From Gordonia oryzae (GTDB lineage: Bacteria; Actinomycetota; Actinomycetes; Mycobacteriales; Mycobacteriaceae): 64,000 nucleotides of DNA. Positions 52,423 to 61,889 of the stretch are shown here, piece by piece. The position numbers were made by a program, and so were the translations under genes. Below the pieces are notes generated by a model. The model made no database searches and was not told where the DNA came from. It saw only the letters and a list, made by a program, of their open reading frames with translations. How positions within the stretch are numbered: the first letter of the stretch is position 1; every line of letters starts with the position of its first letter. The DNA lies in contig NZ_RKMH01000002.1 in NCBI RefSeq assembly GCF_003797185.1, positions 310,001 to 374,000 on the forward strand, read 5' to 3'.

Positions 52423-53274
52423 ATGACTTCGCCGTCGCCGGCGGGTGCCCTGGTGCTCGCGGCCACCCCGATGGGCCGATACGACGACGCGTCACCTCGC
52501 CTGGTCGAGGCCCTGCGCACCGCCGACATCGTCGCCGCCGAGGACACCCGCCGCGCCCGCGCGCTCGCCGCCGGGCTGGAGGTGACCATCACCGGTGAAC
52601 TCATCAGCTACTACGACCAGGTCGAGGCCGCCCGCACCCCGCGCCTCGTGGAGGCCATCGCCGCCGGTTCCACGGTGCTGCTGATCACCGACGCCGGCAT
52701 GCCGTCGGTCAGCGACCCCGGTTATCGCATCGTCGCGGCCTGCGCCGACGCCGGACTGAGGGTGACCGCACTGCCCGGGCCGTCGGCGGTCACCACAGCG
52801 CTGGCGGTGTCGGGGATGCCGTCGGAACGGTTCTGCTTCGAGGGGTTCGCGCCCCGCAAGCCCGGAGCGCGCCGCGACTGGCTGGGCGCGTTGTGCGACG
52901 AATCTCGCAGCGCCGTGTTCTTCGAATCGCCGCATCGACTCGCCGATTGTCTCGCCGACGCCGTCGAGGTTCTCGGCCCGCAGCGTCGGGCGGCGGTGTG
53001 CCGTGAGCTGACCAAGACCTACGAGGAGGTCCGGCGCGGAACGCTCGCCGAATTGGCCGCGTGGGCCGCCGACGGGGTCAGAGGGGAGATCACCGTGGTG
53101 GTCGCAGGCGCCGTCGCCGGCGAACCCGACCTCGACGAACTTGTCGCCCGCGCCACTGCTCTCACCGACGACGGAATGCGTTTGAAAGATGCGTGCGCGC
53201 AGGTCGTCAAGGGCACCAACGCCTCTCGACGCGATGTGTACGAGGCGGTGCTGGCGGCGCGGTCACCGGACTGA
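52423..53274 (+). CDS. rsmI: 16S rRNA 2'-O-ribose C1402 methyltransferase
   Basis: A 283-residue SAM-dependent enzyme. Signature motifs: ALVLAATPMGRYDDAS, DIVAAEDTRRARAL and LITDAGMPSVSDPGYRIV, and ALPGPSAVTTALAVSG. It methylates the ribose of C1402 in 16S rRNA. ATG 52423. The last 12 bases overlap the 3' end of the convergent pabB. Confidence 0.95.
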   Translation: MTSPSPAGALVLAATPMGRYDDASPRLVEALRTADIVAAEDTRRARALAAGLEVTITGELISYYDQVEAARTPRLVEAIAAGSTVLLITDAGMPSVSDPGYRIVAACADAGLRVTALPGPSAVTTALAVSGMPSERFCFEGFAPRKPGARRDWLGALCDESRSAVFFESPHRLADCLADAVEVLGPQRRAAVCRELTKTYEEVRRGTLAELAAWAADGVRGEITVVVAGAVAGEPDLDELVARATALTDDGMRLKDACAQVVKGTNASRRDVYEAVLAARSPD

Positions 53275-54492
53275 CCGCGAGGTCGGACGTCCCGACTGTC
53301 TGGAGATGATACTGGCCGCCTTGTCGAGGCACTCCTGCCATTCACGTTCGGGATCGGAGTCGATGGTGATGCCGCCGCCGACGCCGAGCCCAAGCGTGCC
53401 GTCGGGGGAGATCTCGACGGTGCGGATGGCTACGTTGAGATCCAGGAGCGAATCCGGCCCGGCGAGACCTACTGCGCCGCAATACACTCCACGCGCCGAC
53501 GATTCCCATTCCGCGAGCAGCTCGCGTGCCCGTAGTTTCGGGGTGCCGGTGACCGACGCCGGTGGCCAGGTGGCGTCGAGGAGCCGCGAAGTGCCGACCT
53601 CGGGTGCCACGATCGCCTCTACCCGCGACACCAGATGCCACACACCGGGTGCCGGGACTACGGTGAGCAGGTCGGCGACCCGCACTGATCCGGTGGCCGC
53701 GACGCGACCGAGATCGTTGCGGACGAGGTCGACGATCATGATGTTCTCGGCGATGTCCTTCGTCGACGCCGACAACACGCTCGGATCGGCGTGGGCGGCG
53801 ATGGTGCCCTTGATCGGCGACGACGAGACGGTGGTGCCCCTCCGGCGCAGAAACGTCTCCGGCGAGAAGCTCGCGACCGCGCCCCACTCACCTTGTAGGA
53901 AGGCCGATTTAGCCGGACGGGTCGCGCCGGTGAGGTCGAGATAGAACTCCAGTGCCGACCCCTCCAGGTGGCCGGTGAAGCGGGTGCATACGCACGCCTG
54001 ATAGATGTCGCCGGCGCGGATCGCCTCCAGGCACTTCACGATGGCCTCGACGTGGTGGGCGTGGTCCGGTGGCAGCCATCGTGCCGACCAGTGCGACTCC
54101 GAGCGTATCGACCCCGAACACGGCGGGTTCCCGCCGACCCGACCCAGCGCGGCGTCGTCCATCGCCCGGGTTACCCAGGCGGGCTGCGGTGAGCCGTCCA
54201 CCGACACGTGTCGCCACTGCCCGCTGCGCAGCACCAGCAGGCGCTCGGTGAGTCCGCCCGCACACGCCGGCAGCGTCGCCGCGGGCGCATGTGAACCGTC
54301 GAAACCGCAGTAGCCCAACCAGAATCGATCGGTGCCATCGGGTGGAGCCGACCCGGCGCGAATCTCGATCGACGGCGCGATCACCGCGTCGGCATCCCAC
54401 CAGTCGCCGATGAGTGCCGCCGGCCCTGGGACACCCGCTTTCGTCGAAGCGTGCCGCAACGACCGCAGGACGTCGAGCGCGGTGGCCGTCAT
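53263..54492 (-). CDS. pabB: Aminodeoxychorismate synthase component I
   Basis: A 409-residue chorismate-binding enzyme for folate synthesis, converting chorismate with ammonia to 4-amino-4-deoxychorismate. Recognised sites: AIRAGDIYQACVCTR, the lysine loop SSPIKGTIAA, NIMIVDLVRNDLGRV and GVGGGITIDSDPE. It starts 10 bp after metG on the same strand, so the two probably share a transcript. No separate pabA is seen here. Confidence 0.93.
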   Translation of the reverse strand: MTATALDVLRSLRHASTKAGVPGPAALIGDWWDADAVIAPSIEIRAGSAPPDGTDRFWLGYCGFDGSHAPAATLPACAGGLTERLLVLRSGQWRHVSVDGSPQPAWVTRAMDDAALGRVGGNPPCSGSIRSESHWSARWLPPDHAHHVEAIVKCLEAIRAGDIYQACVCTRFTGHLEGSALEFYLDLTGATRPAKSAFLQGEWGAVASFSPETFLRRRGTTVSSSPIKGTIAAHADPSVLSASTKDIAENIMIVDLVRNDLGRVAATGSVRVADLLTVVPAPGVWHLVSRVEAIVAPEVGTSRLLDATWPPASVTGTPKLRARELLAEWESSARGVYCGAVGLAGPDSLLDLNVAIRTVEISPDGTLGLGVGGGITIDSDPEREWQECLDKAASIISRQSGRPTSRSVR

Positions 54493-54502
54493 GCCGGAAC
54501 GA

Positions 54503-56089
54503 TCATGCCTCGTAACGCGGGAAAACCGGTGCGGGCTTGGGAAGTTCGGTTCCCGGCACGAGTCGCTGCGCGACGGCCGCGAAGTCGCGGTGGTCGTCGA
54601 CGCGCAGCAGATCGAGCAGGGTGCCGCAGGCCGTCGGCATCACCGGCTGGGCCAACAGGGCCACCACCCGTACGACCTCGGCGCACACGTAGAGCACGGT
54701 GCCGGTGCGCGCCAGATCGGTTTTGGCCAGTTTCCACGGTTCCTGTGCGGAGATGTAGCGGTTGGTCTCGGCCAGCGTCGTCCACAGCGTCTCGAGACCG
54801 AGGTGAATCGCCTGCGCGTCGAAGTGCGCACGCATCTTCGGTAGCAATTCGTCCGTGGCCGTAAGCAATCGCCGATCGTCCTCGGTGAACTCGGCCGGAG
54901 CCGGCACCGCGCCGTCGAAGTACTTGCCGATCATCGACAGGGTGCGCTGGGCGAGGTTGCCGAACTCGTTGGCCAGGTCGGCGTTGATCCGCGACACGAT
55001 CGCCTCCGCCGAGTACGACCCGTCCTGCCCGTAGGACACCTCGCGGAGAAAGAAGTACCGAACCGGGTCGAGACCGAACTCGTCGATGAGGTTGTCCGGG
55101 TCGACGACGTTGCCGACGGACTTGCTCATCTTCTCGCCGCGATTGAACAAGAAGCCGTGGGCGAACACACGTTTGGGTAGCGGCAGGCCTGCGCTCATCA
55201 AAAACGCCGGCCAGTAGACGCAGTGGAAACGGATGATGTCTTTGCCGATGATGTGCAGATCGGCCGGCCAATACCGTTCGTAGGTGGCCTCGTCGTCGGG
55301 AAAACCCGCACCCGTCAGATAGTTGGTCAGGGCGTCGACCCACACGTACATGACGTGATCGGGATGCCCGGGCACCGGCACACCCCAGTCAAAAGTGGTG
55401 CGCGACACCGACAGATCGGTCAGCCCACCCTTGACGAAGCTCACCACCTCATTGCGCCGCACGTCGGGCCCGATGAAGTCCGGATGGCTCTGGTAGAGGT
55501 CGAGCAACTTGTCCTGATACGCCGACAGGCGGAAGAAGAAGCTCTGCTCCTCGGTCCAGGTCAGGACGTGACGGGTATCGGTGGCCACGCGCTGCCCGGC
55601 ATCGTCGACCTCGGTGTCGCCCTCGGCATAGAACATCTCGTCGCGCACGTCGTACCACCCGGAGTACGTGTCGAGGTAGATGTCACCGGCGTCGACCATG
55701 CGCTGCCAGATCGCTGCCGAGGCCCGTTTGTGGTCCTCGTCGGAGGTACGGATGAAACGGTGATAACTCGAACCGAGACGGTCCTGCAACTGCTGAAAAC
55801 GGTCGGAGTTGCGGTTGGCGAGTTCGGTGGTCGGGATGCCCTCCTTCTCCGCGGTCTGCTGCATCTTCTGCCCGTGCACGTCGGTGCCGGTGAGCAAGCG
55901 CACGTCGAAGCCATCGAGCCGCTTGAACCGGGCCAGCGCGTCGGTGGAGATGTACTCGTAGGCGTGCCCGATGTGCGGTGCGCCGTTGGGGTAGGCGATC
56001 GCGGTGGTGAGGTAGTACGGGCGGCCCGCTCCGTGCGAGGCGGACGCGTCGGAGGTGGGGGCGTCGGTGCTGGTCAGGTCACTGGGCAT
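54503..56089 (-). CDS. metG: Methionyl-tRNA synthetase
   Basis: A 528-residue class I synthetase charging tRNA-Met. HIGH motif appears as [12 protein letters not shown] and KMSKS as [10 protein letters not shown]. The short form lacks the C-terminal dimer domain and the zinc knuckle insert is of the reduced type, as in other actinobacteria. ATG 56089 follows no good ribosome site; longer starts would add low-complexity sequence. It is divergent from the esterase pair across a 292-bp stretch with a long inverted repeat. Confidence 0.96.
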   Translation of the reverse strand: MPSDLTSTDAPTSDASASHGAGRPYYLTTAIAYPNGAPHIGHAYEYISTDALARFKRLDGFDVRLLTGTDVHGQKMQQTAEKEGIPTTELANRNSDRFQQLQDRLGSSYHRFIRTSDEDHKRASAAIWQRMVDAGDIYLDTYSGWYDVRDEMFYAEGDTEVDDAGQRVATDTRHVLTWTEEQSFFFRLSAYQDKLLDLYQSHPDFIGPDVRRNEVVSFVKGGLTDLSVSRTTFDWGVPVPGHPDHVMYVWVDALTNYLTGAGFPDDEATYERYWPADLHIIGKDIIRFHCVYWPAFLMSAGLPLPKRVFAHGFLFNRGEKMSKSVGNVVDPDNLIDEFGLDPVRYFFLREVSYGQDGSYSAEAIVSRINADLANEFGNLAQRTLSMIGKYFDGAVPAPAEFTEDDRRLLTATDELLPKMRAHFDAQAIHLGLETLWTTLAETNRYISAQEPWKLAKTDLARTGTVLYVCAEVVRVVALLAQPVMPTACGTLLDLLRVDDHRDFAAVAQRLVPGTELPKPAPVFPRYEA

Positions 56090-56195
56090 AGTGATGACAG
56101 GATACGGGGTCGCTCCCTGCCGCAACCCACCCCGTCACGCTCCGGTCAGCGCGAACGTCAACGAATCCCGCGAGTCACGGTGGCCGCTGAGCGGT

Positions 56196-56280
56196 GTACG
56201 AATACAGCTTCCACCACAGCGTGGTACCGACCCCGATTATCGGCTGTATTCACCCGATTCCGTGGAAGTTGTATTCGTAC
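56196..56280. repeat. Inverted repeat with 19-bp arms between metG and esterases
   Basis: The arm at 56196-56214 (GTACGAATACAGCTTCCAC) is reverse-complemented at 56262-56280 with a single mismatch, leaving a 47-nt spacer. It could be an operator for a dimeric regulator of the divergent genes, a folded leader, or the ends of a tiny non-autonomous element. Nothing else in the spacer explains it. Confidence 0.6.
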
Positions 56281-56381
56281 GCCGGCTCAGGCTCTGGGCT
56301 CCGGGACATGGGCGTGCCGCCAAGTCCCCGCCGGTCGCGGATGATCGGTGCGATCCGGACATCACCCGATATCCTGGCCCC

Positions 56382-57497
56382 ATGGTGATGGCTGATCGTC
56401 CCGGGGTCGCAACCGCATCGGCACCGGTGACCGCGTTGACCATGGTCGGTTTGGCCGACAGCATGCTCATCGGCCTGGCCCGCGTGCCGTTCCGCCGGTT
56501 CTGGCAGGGGCCGGGCGGACTGCTCGACAACGTGGGGCAGTCGGTCACGCGTCAGGCTGTGCGCTCGTTCATGGGCTACATCGTCGGCCTGCCCATCGAG
56601 GAGTTCCGCTCGATGGAGAAGGTGCTCGACGAACTGTGCCGGACGGTCATCCCACCGTTCATCCACCTCACCGACGACGTCGAGGTCACCGACGACGAGA
56701 TCAACGGGGTGCCCGGGCTGTGGGTGCGATCACGGGCGAGTTCGGATGCCTTCGTCGACGACGACGAGCAGAAGAAGACCATCGACGGCACCATTCTCTA
56801 CCTGCACGGCGGCGGCTACATCGGGACCACCCCGATGATGTACTCGGCCTTCGCCGCATCCCTGTGCAGCGGCACCGGATGCGAGGTCTTCATCGCCGAC
56901 TACCGGATGGCACCGGAGTTCCCGTTCCCCGCCGGGGTGCACGACGCAGCCGATGTCTATCGGGGACTGCTCGAGCGCGGCGTCGACGCCGATCACCTGG
57001 TCATCGCCGGTGATTCGGGCGGTGGCGGGTTGGCGACCTCGCTGGTCACCTACCTGTCGGAGATCGGGTCGCCACGCCCGGCGGCTCTGGCCCTGTTCTC
57101 CCCGGAGGTCGATCTCGATCTCGACCACCCGTCGATCACCGACAACGCCAAGACCGACATCTTGCCGTGGAACGTGCCCGTCACGCCGTATCTGCACGGC
57201 GTCTCACCCGATGACACGCGCGTGTCGATGACGAAAGCCGAACCGGACGCGCAATGGTTCCCGCCGACCTTCGTGACGTGGGGTGCCGACGAGATGTTCC
57301 GTGATCCCATCCGCGAATTCGTGGAGACGCTGCGCGCCGCCGACATCGAGGTCATGTCGCTGGAAGAACGGGGCATGTTCCACGTCTTCCCGATCCTGAT
57401 GCCGTGGGCGGAGAGCTCGCACGAGGTGTACCGCGAACTCGACGAGTTCGTCGACCGCCACGTCACCCCCGCCCCGGCCGCCGCACCCACCCACTGA
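56382..57497 (+). CDS. Hormone-sensitive-lipase-like esterase, first of tandem pair
   Basis: A 371-residue cytosolic alpha/beta hydrolase. HGGGYIG (oxyanion), GDSGGGG (nucleophile Ser about residue 208) and a His in RGMFHVFPI make the triad typical of the HSL family. It would act on acyl esters of small or medium chain. An N-terminal helical extension of about 130 residues precedes the catalytic domain. It shares the start MVMADR and long runs with the next gene, so it is a duplicate. ATG 56382; the ATG two codons later is an alternative. Confidence 0.88.
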   Translation: MVMADRPGVATASAPVTALTMVGLADSMLIGLARVPFRRFWQGPGGLLDNVGQSVTRQAVRSFMGYIVGLPIEEFRSMEKVLDELCRTVIPPFIHLTDDVEVTDDEINGVPGLWVRSRASSDAFVDDDEQKKTIDGTILYLHGGGYIGTTPMMYSAFAASLCSGTGCEVFIADYRMAPEFPFPAGVHDAADVYRGLLERGVDADHLVIAGDSGGGGLATSLVTYLSEIGSPRPAALALFSPEVDLDLDHPSITDNAKTDILPWNVPVTPYLHGVSPDDTRVSMTKAEPDAQWFPPTFVTWGADEMFRDPIREFVETLRAADIEVMSLEERGMFHVFPILMPWAESSHEVYRELDEFVDRHVTPAPAAAPTH

Positions 57498-57554
57498 CGA
57501 GCGCTCCAGCCGAGCGACAAGCGCTTCCGCGCACCCGGCGCCTAGGCTGGCCGC

Positions 57555-58670
57555 ATGGTGATGGCTGATCGTTCCGAAGTCGCGACCGCATCCGGACCCG
57601 TGAGCGCGCTGGCCGTGGTGGGTCTGGCCGAGAGTGTGCTCAACGGACTCGCCCGGGTTCCGTTCCAGAAGCCGTGGAGCGGCCCTGGTGGCCTCCTGGA
57701 CAACCTCGGACAATCAGTGACCCGGCAAACGGTCCGCGCGTTCATGGGCTATTCGATGGGTCTGCCGATCGAGGAGTTCCGCTCGATGGAGAAGTTCATC
57801 GACGACATCTGCAAGATCGTGCTCCCGCCGGTCGTCGGCCTGGCCGGCAAGGTCGAGATCGTCGCCGACGAGATCGCCGGAATACCAGGTATCTGGTGTC
57901 GCGCCAAGGATTCCACGGACTGCTACGTCGACGACGCCGAGCAGAAAAAGGCCATCGACGGCACCATGCTGTATCTGCACGGCGGCGGCTACATCGGCAC
58001 CTCACCGATGATGTATGCCGCCTTCGCCGCCGCCCTCGTCCGTCTCACCGGGTTCGAGATCTTCATCGCCGACTACCGGATGGCGCCGGAATTCCCGTTC
58101 CCCGCCGGTGTGCACGACGCCGCGGACGTCTACCGTGGGCTACTCGAGCGGGGGGTCGACCCAGATCACCTGGTGGTCGCGGGGGACTCTGGCGGTGGCG
58201 GGCTCGCCACCTCGCTGGTGATCTACCTCCGCGATCACAATCTCCCCAAACCAGCTGCGCTGTCCCTATTTTCACCGGAGATCGACCTCGACCTCGACCA
58301 CGATTCCATCGTCGAGAACGCGCCGTACGACATCCTGCCGTGGAGCATCCCGGTCGCGCCGTACCTGCGCGGGGTGCAGCCCAATGACGACCGGGTCTCG
58401 GCCGTGTACGGTCATCCCGACCCGGAGTGGTTCCCGCCGACATTCGTCTGCTGGGGTGAGGTGGAGATGTTCCGTGACGGCATCCGGCAATTCGTCGAGA
58501 ACCTAGAAGCCGCCGGGGTGCCGGTGACCGGCAGGGAGGAGCGTGGCATGTTCCACGTCTTCCCGATTCTCATGCCGTGGGCGGAGTCGTCCAAACGCGT
58601 GCTGCGTGAACTCGGCGAACTCGCCGACCGCTACGTCACCTCGGATCCGCACGCGGCCCAGACACACTGA
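57555..58670 (+). CDS. Hormone-sensitive-lipase-like esterase, second of tandem pair
   Basis: A 371-residue paralogue of the previous gene, the same length and collinear throughout. The same triad elements are present: HGGGYIG, GDSGGGG and RGMFHVFPI. Differences are concentrated at residues 100-135 and 215-290, around the likely acyl pocket, so substrate specificity may have diverged. The gap between the two genes is 57 bp with no terminator, so they are probably one operon. Confidence 0.88.
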   Translation: MVMADRSEVATASGPVSALAVVGLAESVLNGLARVPFQKPWSGPGGLLDNLGQSVTRQTVRAFMGYSMGLPIEEFRSMEKFIDDICKIVLPPVVGLAGKVEIVADEIAGIPGIWCRAKDSTDCYVDDAEQKKAIDGTMLYLHGGGYIGTSPMMYAAFAAALVRLTGFEIFIADYRMAPEFPFPAGVHDAADVYRGLLERGVDPDHLVVAGDSGGGGLATSLVIYLRDHNLPKPAALSLFSPEIDLDLDHDSIVENAPYDILPWSIPVAPYLRGVQPNDDRVSAVYGHPDPEWFPPTFVCWGEVEMFRDGIRQFVENLEAAGVPVTGREERGMFHVFPILMPWAESSKRVLRELGELADRYVTSDPHAAQTH

Positions 58671-58704
58671 CCGAAGCGCCGAGATCCGGGGCCGCCGGGT
58701 TCTC

Positions 58705-61059
58705 TCACATCTGACGGCGGTAGGGCTCGCATCCCGGCGGGGCCTTGGGGGGCTCGCGCAAGGCGATCTCCGGAATCGGCATGGTGACCGGTGTGCCGTC
58801 GGTGAGGGTGAACTTGTCGCCGTGATGCGCGAGGTCGATGTCGGGTCCCGAGAGCAGGCGATAGGTTGCCGAGTTCTTGTTGATGGCGACCAGCATCTTG
58901 GAGTCGCGCACCGTCATCCGGAACGACAGGTACTCCAGTCGTGTCGGCAGTCTCGGCGCGAACGTGATGTTGCCGCCGAAGTCGCGCATGCCGCCGAACC
59001 CGGCCACACAATCCATCCATGCTCCGGCCAGCGCGGCGATGTGCAGACCGCTCGCCACGTTGTCATGCAGATCGTGCAGGTCGGTGAAGACCGATTCGAC
59101 GAGTAAATCGTAGGAGAGGTCGAGGTAGCCGACCTCCGCGGCGGTGACCGCCTCACAACACGCCGACAACGACGAATCCCGCACCGTCAGTGGGTAGTAG
59201 TAGTCGAAGTTCCGCAGTTTCTGTTCCGGGGTGAAGCTCTCCCCGAACAGGTACATGGCGAACACCAGGTCGGCCTGTTTGACGACCTGTTTGCGGTATA
59301 GCTCGTAGTACGGATAGTTCAGCAGCAGTGGATATTTGCCGCGTGAGGCCTCGAAATCCCATGCACCCAACAGGGTGAACGCCTCGCATTGCTGGTGCAC
59401 CCCGAGTGCCTCGTCGTAGGGCATCACCATGTCGTCGGCGCAGGCTTCCCAATGCGCCGACTCGGCGTTGGTGACGCCGAACTGCTGAGCCAGATCCGGA
59501 CGCCGGTGCACCGCGGCCACTGCATCCCGAAGATTCTGTTGTGCAGCGAGATTGGTGAAGATGTTGTTATTGACCACGGCGGTGTACTCGTCGGGTCCGG
59601 TGATGCCGTCGATCCGGAAGTGTCCGTTGACGTCGTGATGTCCGAGGCCGGCGAACAGACGGGCGGTCTCGACGAGTATCTCGACGCCGCATTCGGTTTC
59701 GAACTGTTCATCATGCGTGGCGCGCAGATACCGGCCGGTTGCGTTGGCGATGTCGGCGCTCACGTGCACGCCCGCGGTGCCTGCGGGCCAGTAACCCGAA
59801 CACTCGTCGCCGTTGATCGAGCGCCACGGGAACATTGCGCCCCGCTGGGCGAGTTCGGCGGCACGTGCCTTGGCCTTGTCCATGGTGGCGTGGCGCCAGC
59901 GCAACTCCTCGCCGGCCGCCGCGGGCACCGTGTACGTCAGCATCGGCAGGATGAAACTCTCGGTGTCCCAGAAGGTGTGGCCATCGTAGCCCGGGCCGGT
60001 GAGGCCCTTGGCCGGGATCGCACGCGATTGGCCGCGGGCGCCCGCCTGGAGTACGTGAAACAGGGCGAACCGGATAGCCTGCTGCAGTTCGGGATCGCCG
60101 TCGAGCTCGATGTCGGCGTCGCGCCAGAAGTCCTCGAGGTAGGCGGCCTGGTTGGCCTTCAACGATTCCCAGCCGGTCTCCATCGCCATCGCCAGAGCGG
60201 CGTCGACCTGCGCGCGCAGCGCGGGTACCGATCGCCGCGCCGACCAGCCGTAGCCGATGTATTTGGTCAGGCTCAGCCGGGTGCCCTCGGGGACGTTGGC
60301 GGCTACCGTCAGTCGTGCCAGGTCACCGTCGGCGCGAATGAAAGTATCTGCGCGATCCGGGAAGTCGATCTGGTGATCCATGCCGGCGGCCATGTGCAGG
60401 CCGGAGCGCTTGGTGTGGTGAACGAGGATGCCCCAGTAGTTGCGGCAGGTTGCGAGGTCCGAGACGAGTGGCTGATCGAGGGCGGCGGCCAGACGTGGAT
60501 CGTTGCCCGGCGTCGGAATGGGCTCGTTGGCGAGCAGATCCGATTGCAGTACCAGGTTCATGTCCTCGCCGACCGGTTCCACCTCGTAGTGGATCGCGGC
60601 GATGGTGCGCTTGGTGAACGACACCAGCCGTTCGGATTTGATGCGCACCGTGCGGCCGGTCGGGGAGGTCCACAGGGTGCTGCGCCGCAAGGTCCCGGTC
60701 CGGAAGTCGAGTACGCGCTCGTGCTCCTCGGTGCGACCGTAACGCAGGTCCATCGGCTCGTCCTCGACGAGTAGCCGGATGATCTTGCCGTCGGTGACGT
60801 TGACCACGGTCTGCCCGGATTCGGGGTAGCCGTAACCACTTTCGGCATACGGCAGACCGCGCTGCTCGTAAAAGCCGTTGAGATAGGTGCCCGGGTGATC
60901 GACCGGCTCACCCTCCTCGAAGGTGCCGCGCAAACCGATGTGTCCGTTGGACAGCGCAAAAAGGGTTTCGGTGCGTCCGAGCATGTCGATGTCAAGTCCA
61001 CGCCAGCGCAATTGCCATGGGTGGACGTCGAATCCGTAGGCGTTGTCGGAGGTGCTCAT
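58705..61059 (-). CDS. GH65 family disaccharide phosphorylase
   Basis: A 784-residue enzyme that splits an alpha-glucosyl disaccharide such as maltose, trehalose or kojibiose with phosphate, giving beta-glucose 1-phosphate. Family signs: a beta-sandwich N-domain, then GYDGHTFWDTESFILP and GITGPDEYTAVVNNN (GPDEY holds the general-acid Glu), and a C-terminal beta-domain. Start ATG 61059 overlaps the preceding HAD gene by ATGA. Its exact disaccharide cannot be read from sequence. Confidence 0.9.
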   Translation of the reverse strand: MSTSDNAYGFDVHPWQLRWRGLDIDMLGRTETLFALSNGHIGLRGTFEEGEPVDHPGTYLNGFYEQRGLPYAESGYGYPESGQTVVNVTDGKIIRLLVEDEPMDLRYGRTEEHERVLDFRTGTLRRSTLWTSPTGRTVRIKSERLVSFTKRTIAAIHYEVEPVGEDMNLVLQSDLLANEPIPTPGNDPRLAAALDQPLVSDLATCRNYWGILVHHTKRSGLHMAAGMDHQIDFPDRADTFIRADGDLARLTVAANVPEGTRLSLTKYIGYGWSARRSVPALRAQVDAALAMAMETGWESLKANQAAYLEDFWRDADIELDGDPELQQAIRFALFHVLQAGARGQSRAIPAKGLTGPGYDGHTFWDTESFILPMLTYTVPAAAGEELRWRHATMDKAKARAAELAQRGAMFPWRSINGDECSGYWPAGTAGVHVSADIANATGRYLRATHDEQFETECGVEILVETARLFAGLGHHDVNGHFRIDGITGPDEYTAVVNNNIFTNLAAQQNLRDAVAAVHRRPDLAQQFGVTNAESAHWEACADDMVMPYDEALGVHQQCEAFTLLGAWDFEASRGKYPLLLNYPYYELYRKQVVKQADLVFAMYLFGESFTPEQKLRNFDYYYPLTVRDSSLSACCEAVTAAEVGYLDLSYDLLVESVFTDLHDLHDNVASGLHIAALAGAWMDCVAGFGGMRDFGGNITFAPRLPTRLEYLSFRMTVRDSKMLVAINKNSATYRLLSGPDIDLAHHGDKFTLTDGTPVTMPIPEIALREPPKAPPGCEPYRRQM

Positions 61060-61766
61060 GCGGGGAGAAACTCCTCGAGATCGTTGACGACGATGGACGC
61101 CCCGGCCGCGGTCATCGATGCGGCCTGGGTGCCACCGACCCGGTCGATACCGACGACGTAGCCGAAATGACCGGCGGCACCGGCCTGGACTCCGGAGATC
61201 GCATCCTCGAACACCGCGGCGGCGGCGGGCTCGACGCCCATCCGCTCTGCTCCGAGAAGGTACGAGTCGGGGGCGGGTTTGCCGCGCAGGCCCGCGGCGG
61301 CGGTCTCGAGACCGTCCACGCGTACCTCCACGAACTTCGACAGATCGGCGGCGTCGAGCACCGCGGCGCCGTTCTTCGACGAGGTCACCACTGCGATCCG
61401 CAGTCCGGCATCCTTGGCGGCCTGCAAATAGCGCACTGATCCCGGATACGGGTTCACCCCATCGCGTTCGAGGCTGGCGAGGAACATCTCGTTCTTCCCG
61501 CTGCCGATTGCCTCGACGGTGGCGTCGTCGACGTCGTCGATACCGCGGCTGGCGAGGAAGGCACGCACACCGTCGTCGCGCGGACGGCCGTCGACATGGT
61601 CGAGGTAGTCCTGCTCGGTGAACGGCGTGAACCCCTCGCCGTCGCGCTGACGAAGGTAGGCATCGAACGCCGCCTTCCACGCGTGGCGATGCAGGACGGC
61701 GGTACTGGTGAGGACACCGTCGAGGTCGAAGAGCGCGACGGTGACGTCATCTGGCAAACCCAACAC
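61056..61766 (-). CDS. HAD hydrolase, beta-phosphoglucomutase type
   Basis: A 236-residue HAD protein. The nucleophile motif is ALFDLDGVLTSTA (D-x-D), followed by a helical cap, TSSKNGAAVL (motif II Ser/Thr) and the Lys/Asp region GKPAPDSYLLGAE, EDAISGVQAG. In GH65 operons the partner is beta-phosphoglucomutase, which turns beta-glucose 1-phosphate into glucose 6-phosphate; that fits here. GTG 61766 start. Confidence 0.88.
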   Translation of the reverse strand: MLGLPDDVTVALFDLDGVLTSTAVLHRHAWKAAFDAYLRQRDGEGFTPFTEQDYLDHVDGRPRDDGVRAFLASRGIDDVDDATVEAIGSGKNEMFLASLERDGVNPYPGSVRYLQAAKDAGLRIAVVTSSKNGAAVLDAADLSKFVEVRVDGLETAAAGLRGKPAPDSYLLGAERMGVEPAAAAVFEDAISGVQAGAAGHFGYVVGIDRVGGTQAASMTAAGASIVVNDLEEFLPA

Positions 61767-61889
61767 GAGTGGTCACGCTACCCGTCTGTGGCGGCTGGGG
61801 CGCGCTATGCGAGCGACGCAGATCCGCGGGGTGTCGTGAGGTGCATAAATGTGTGGACGTGTGCGATGCGAATGATGAACCATGAGGCC

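Noticed and set aside
58705..61680. Extended 991-codon frame for the GH65 enzyme
   Set aside because: The extra N-terminus is a shadow of the HAD gene; the ATG at 61059 overlaps its stop.
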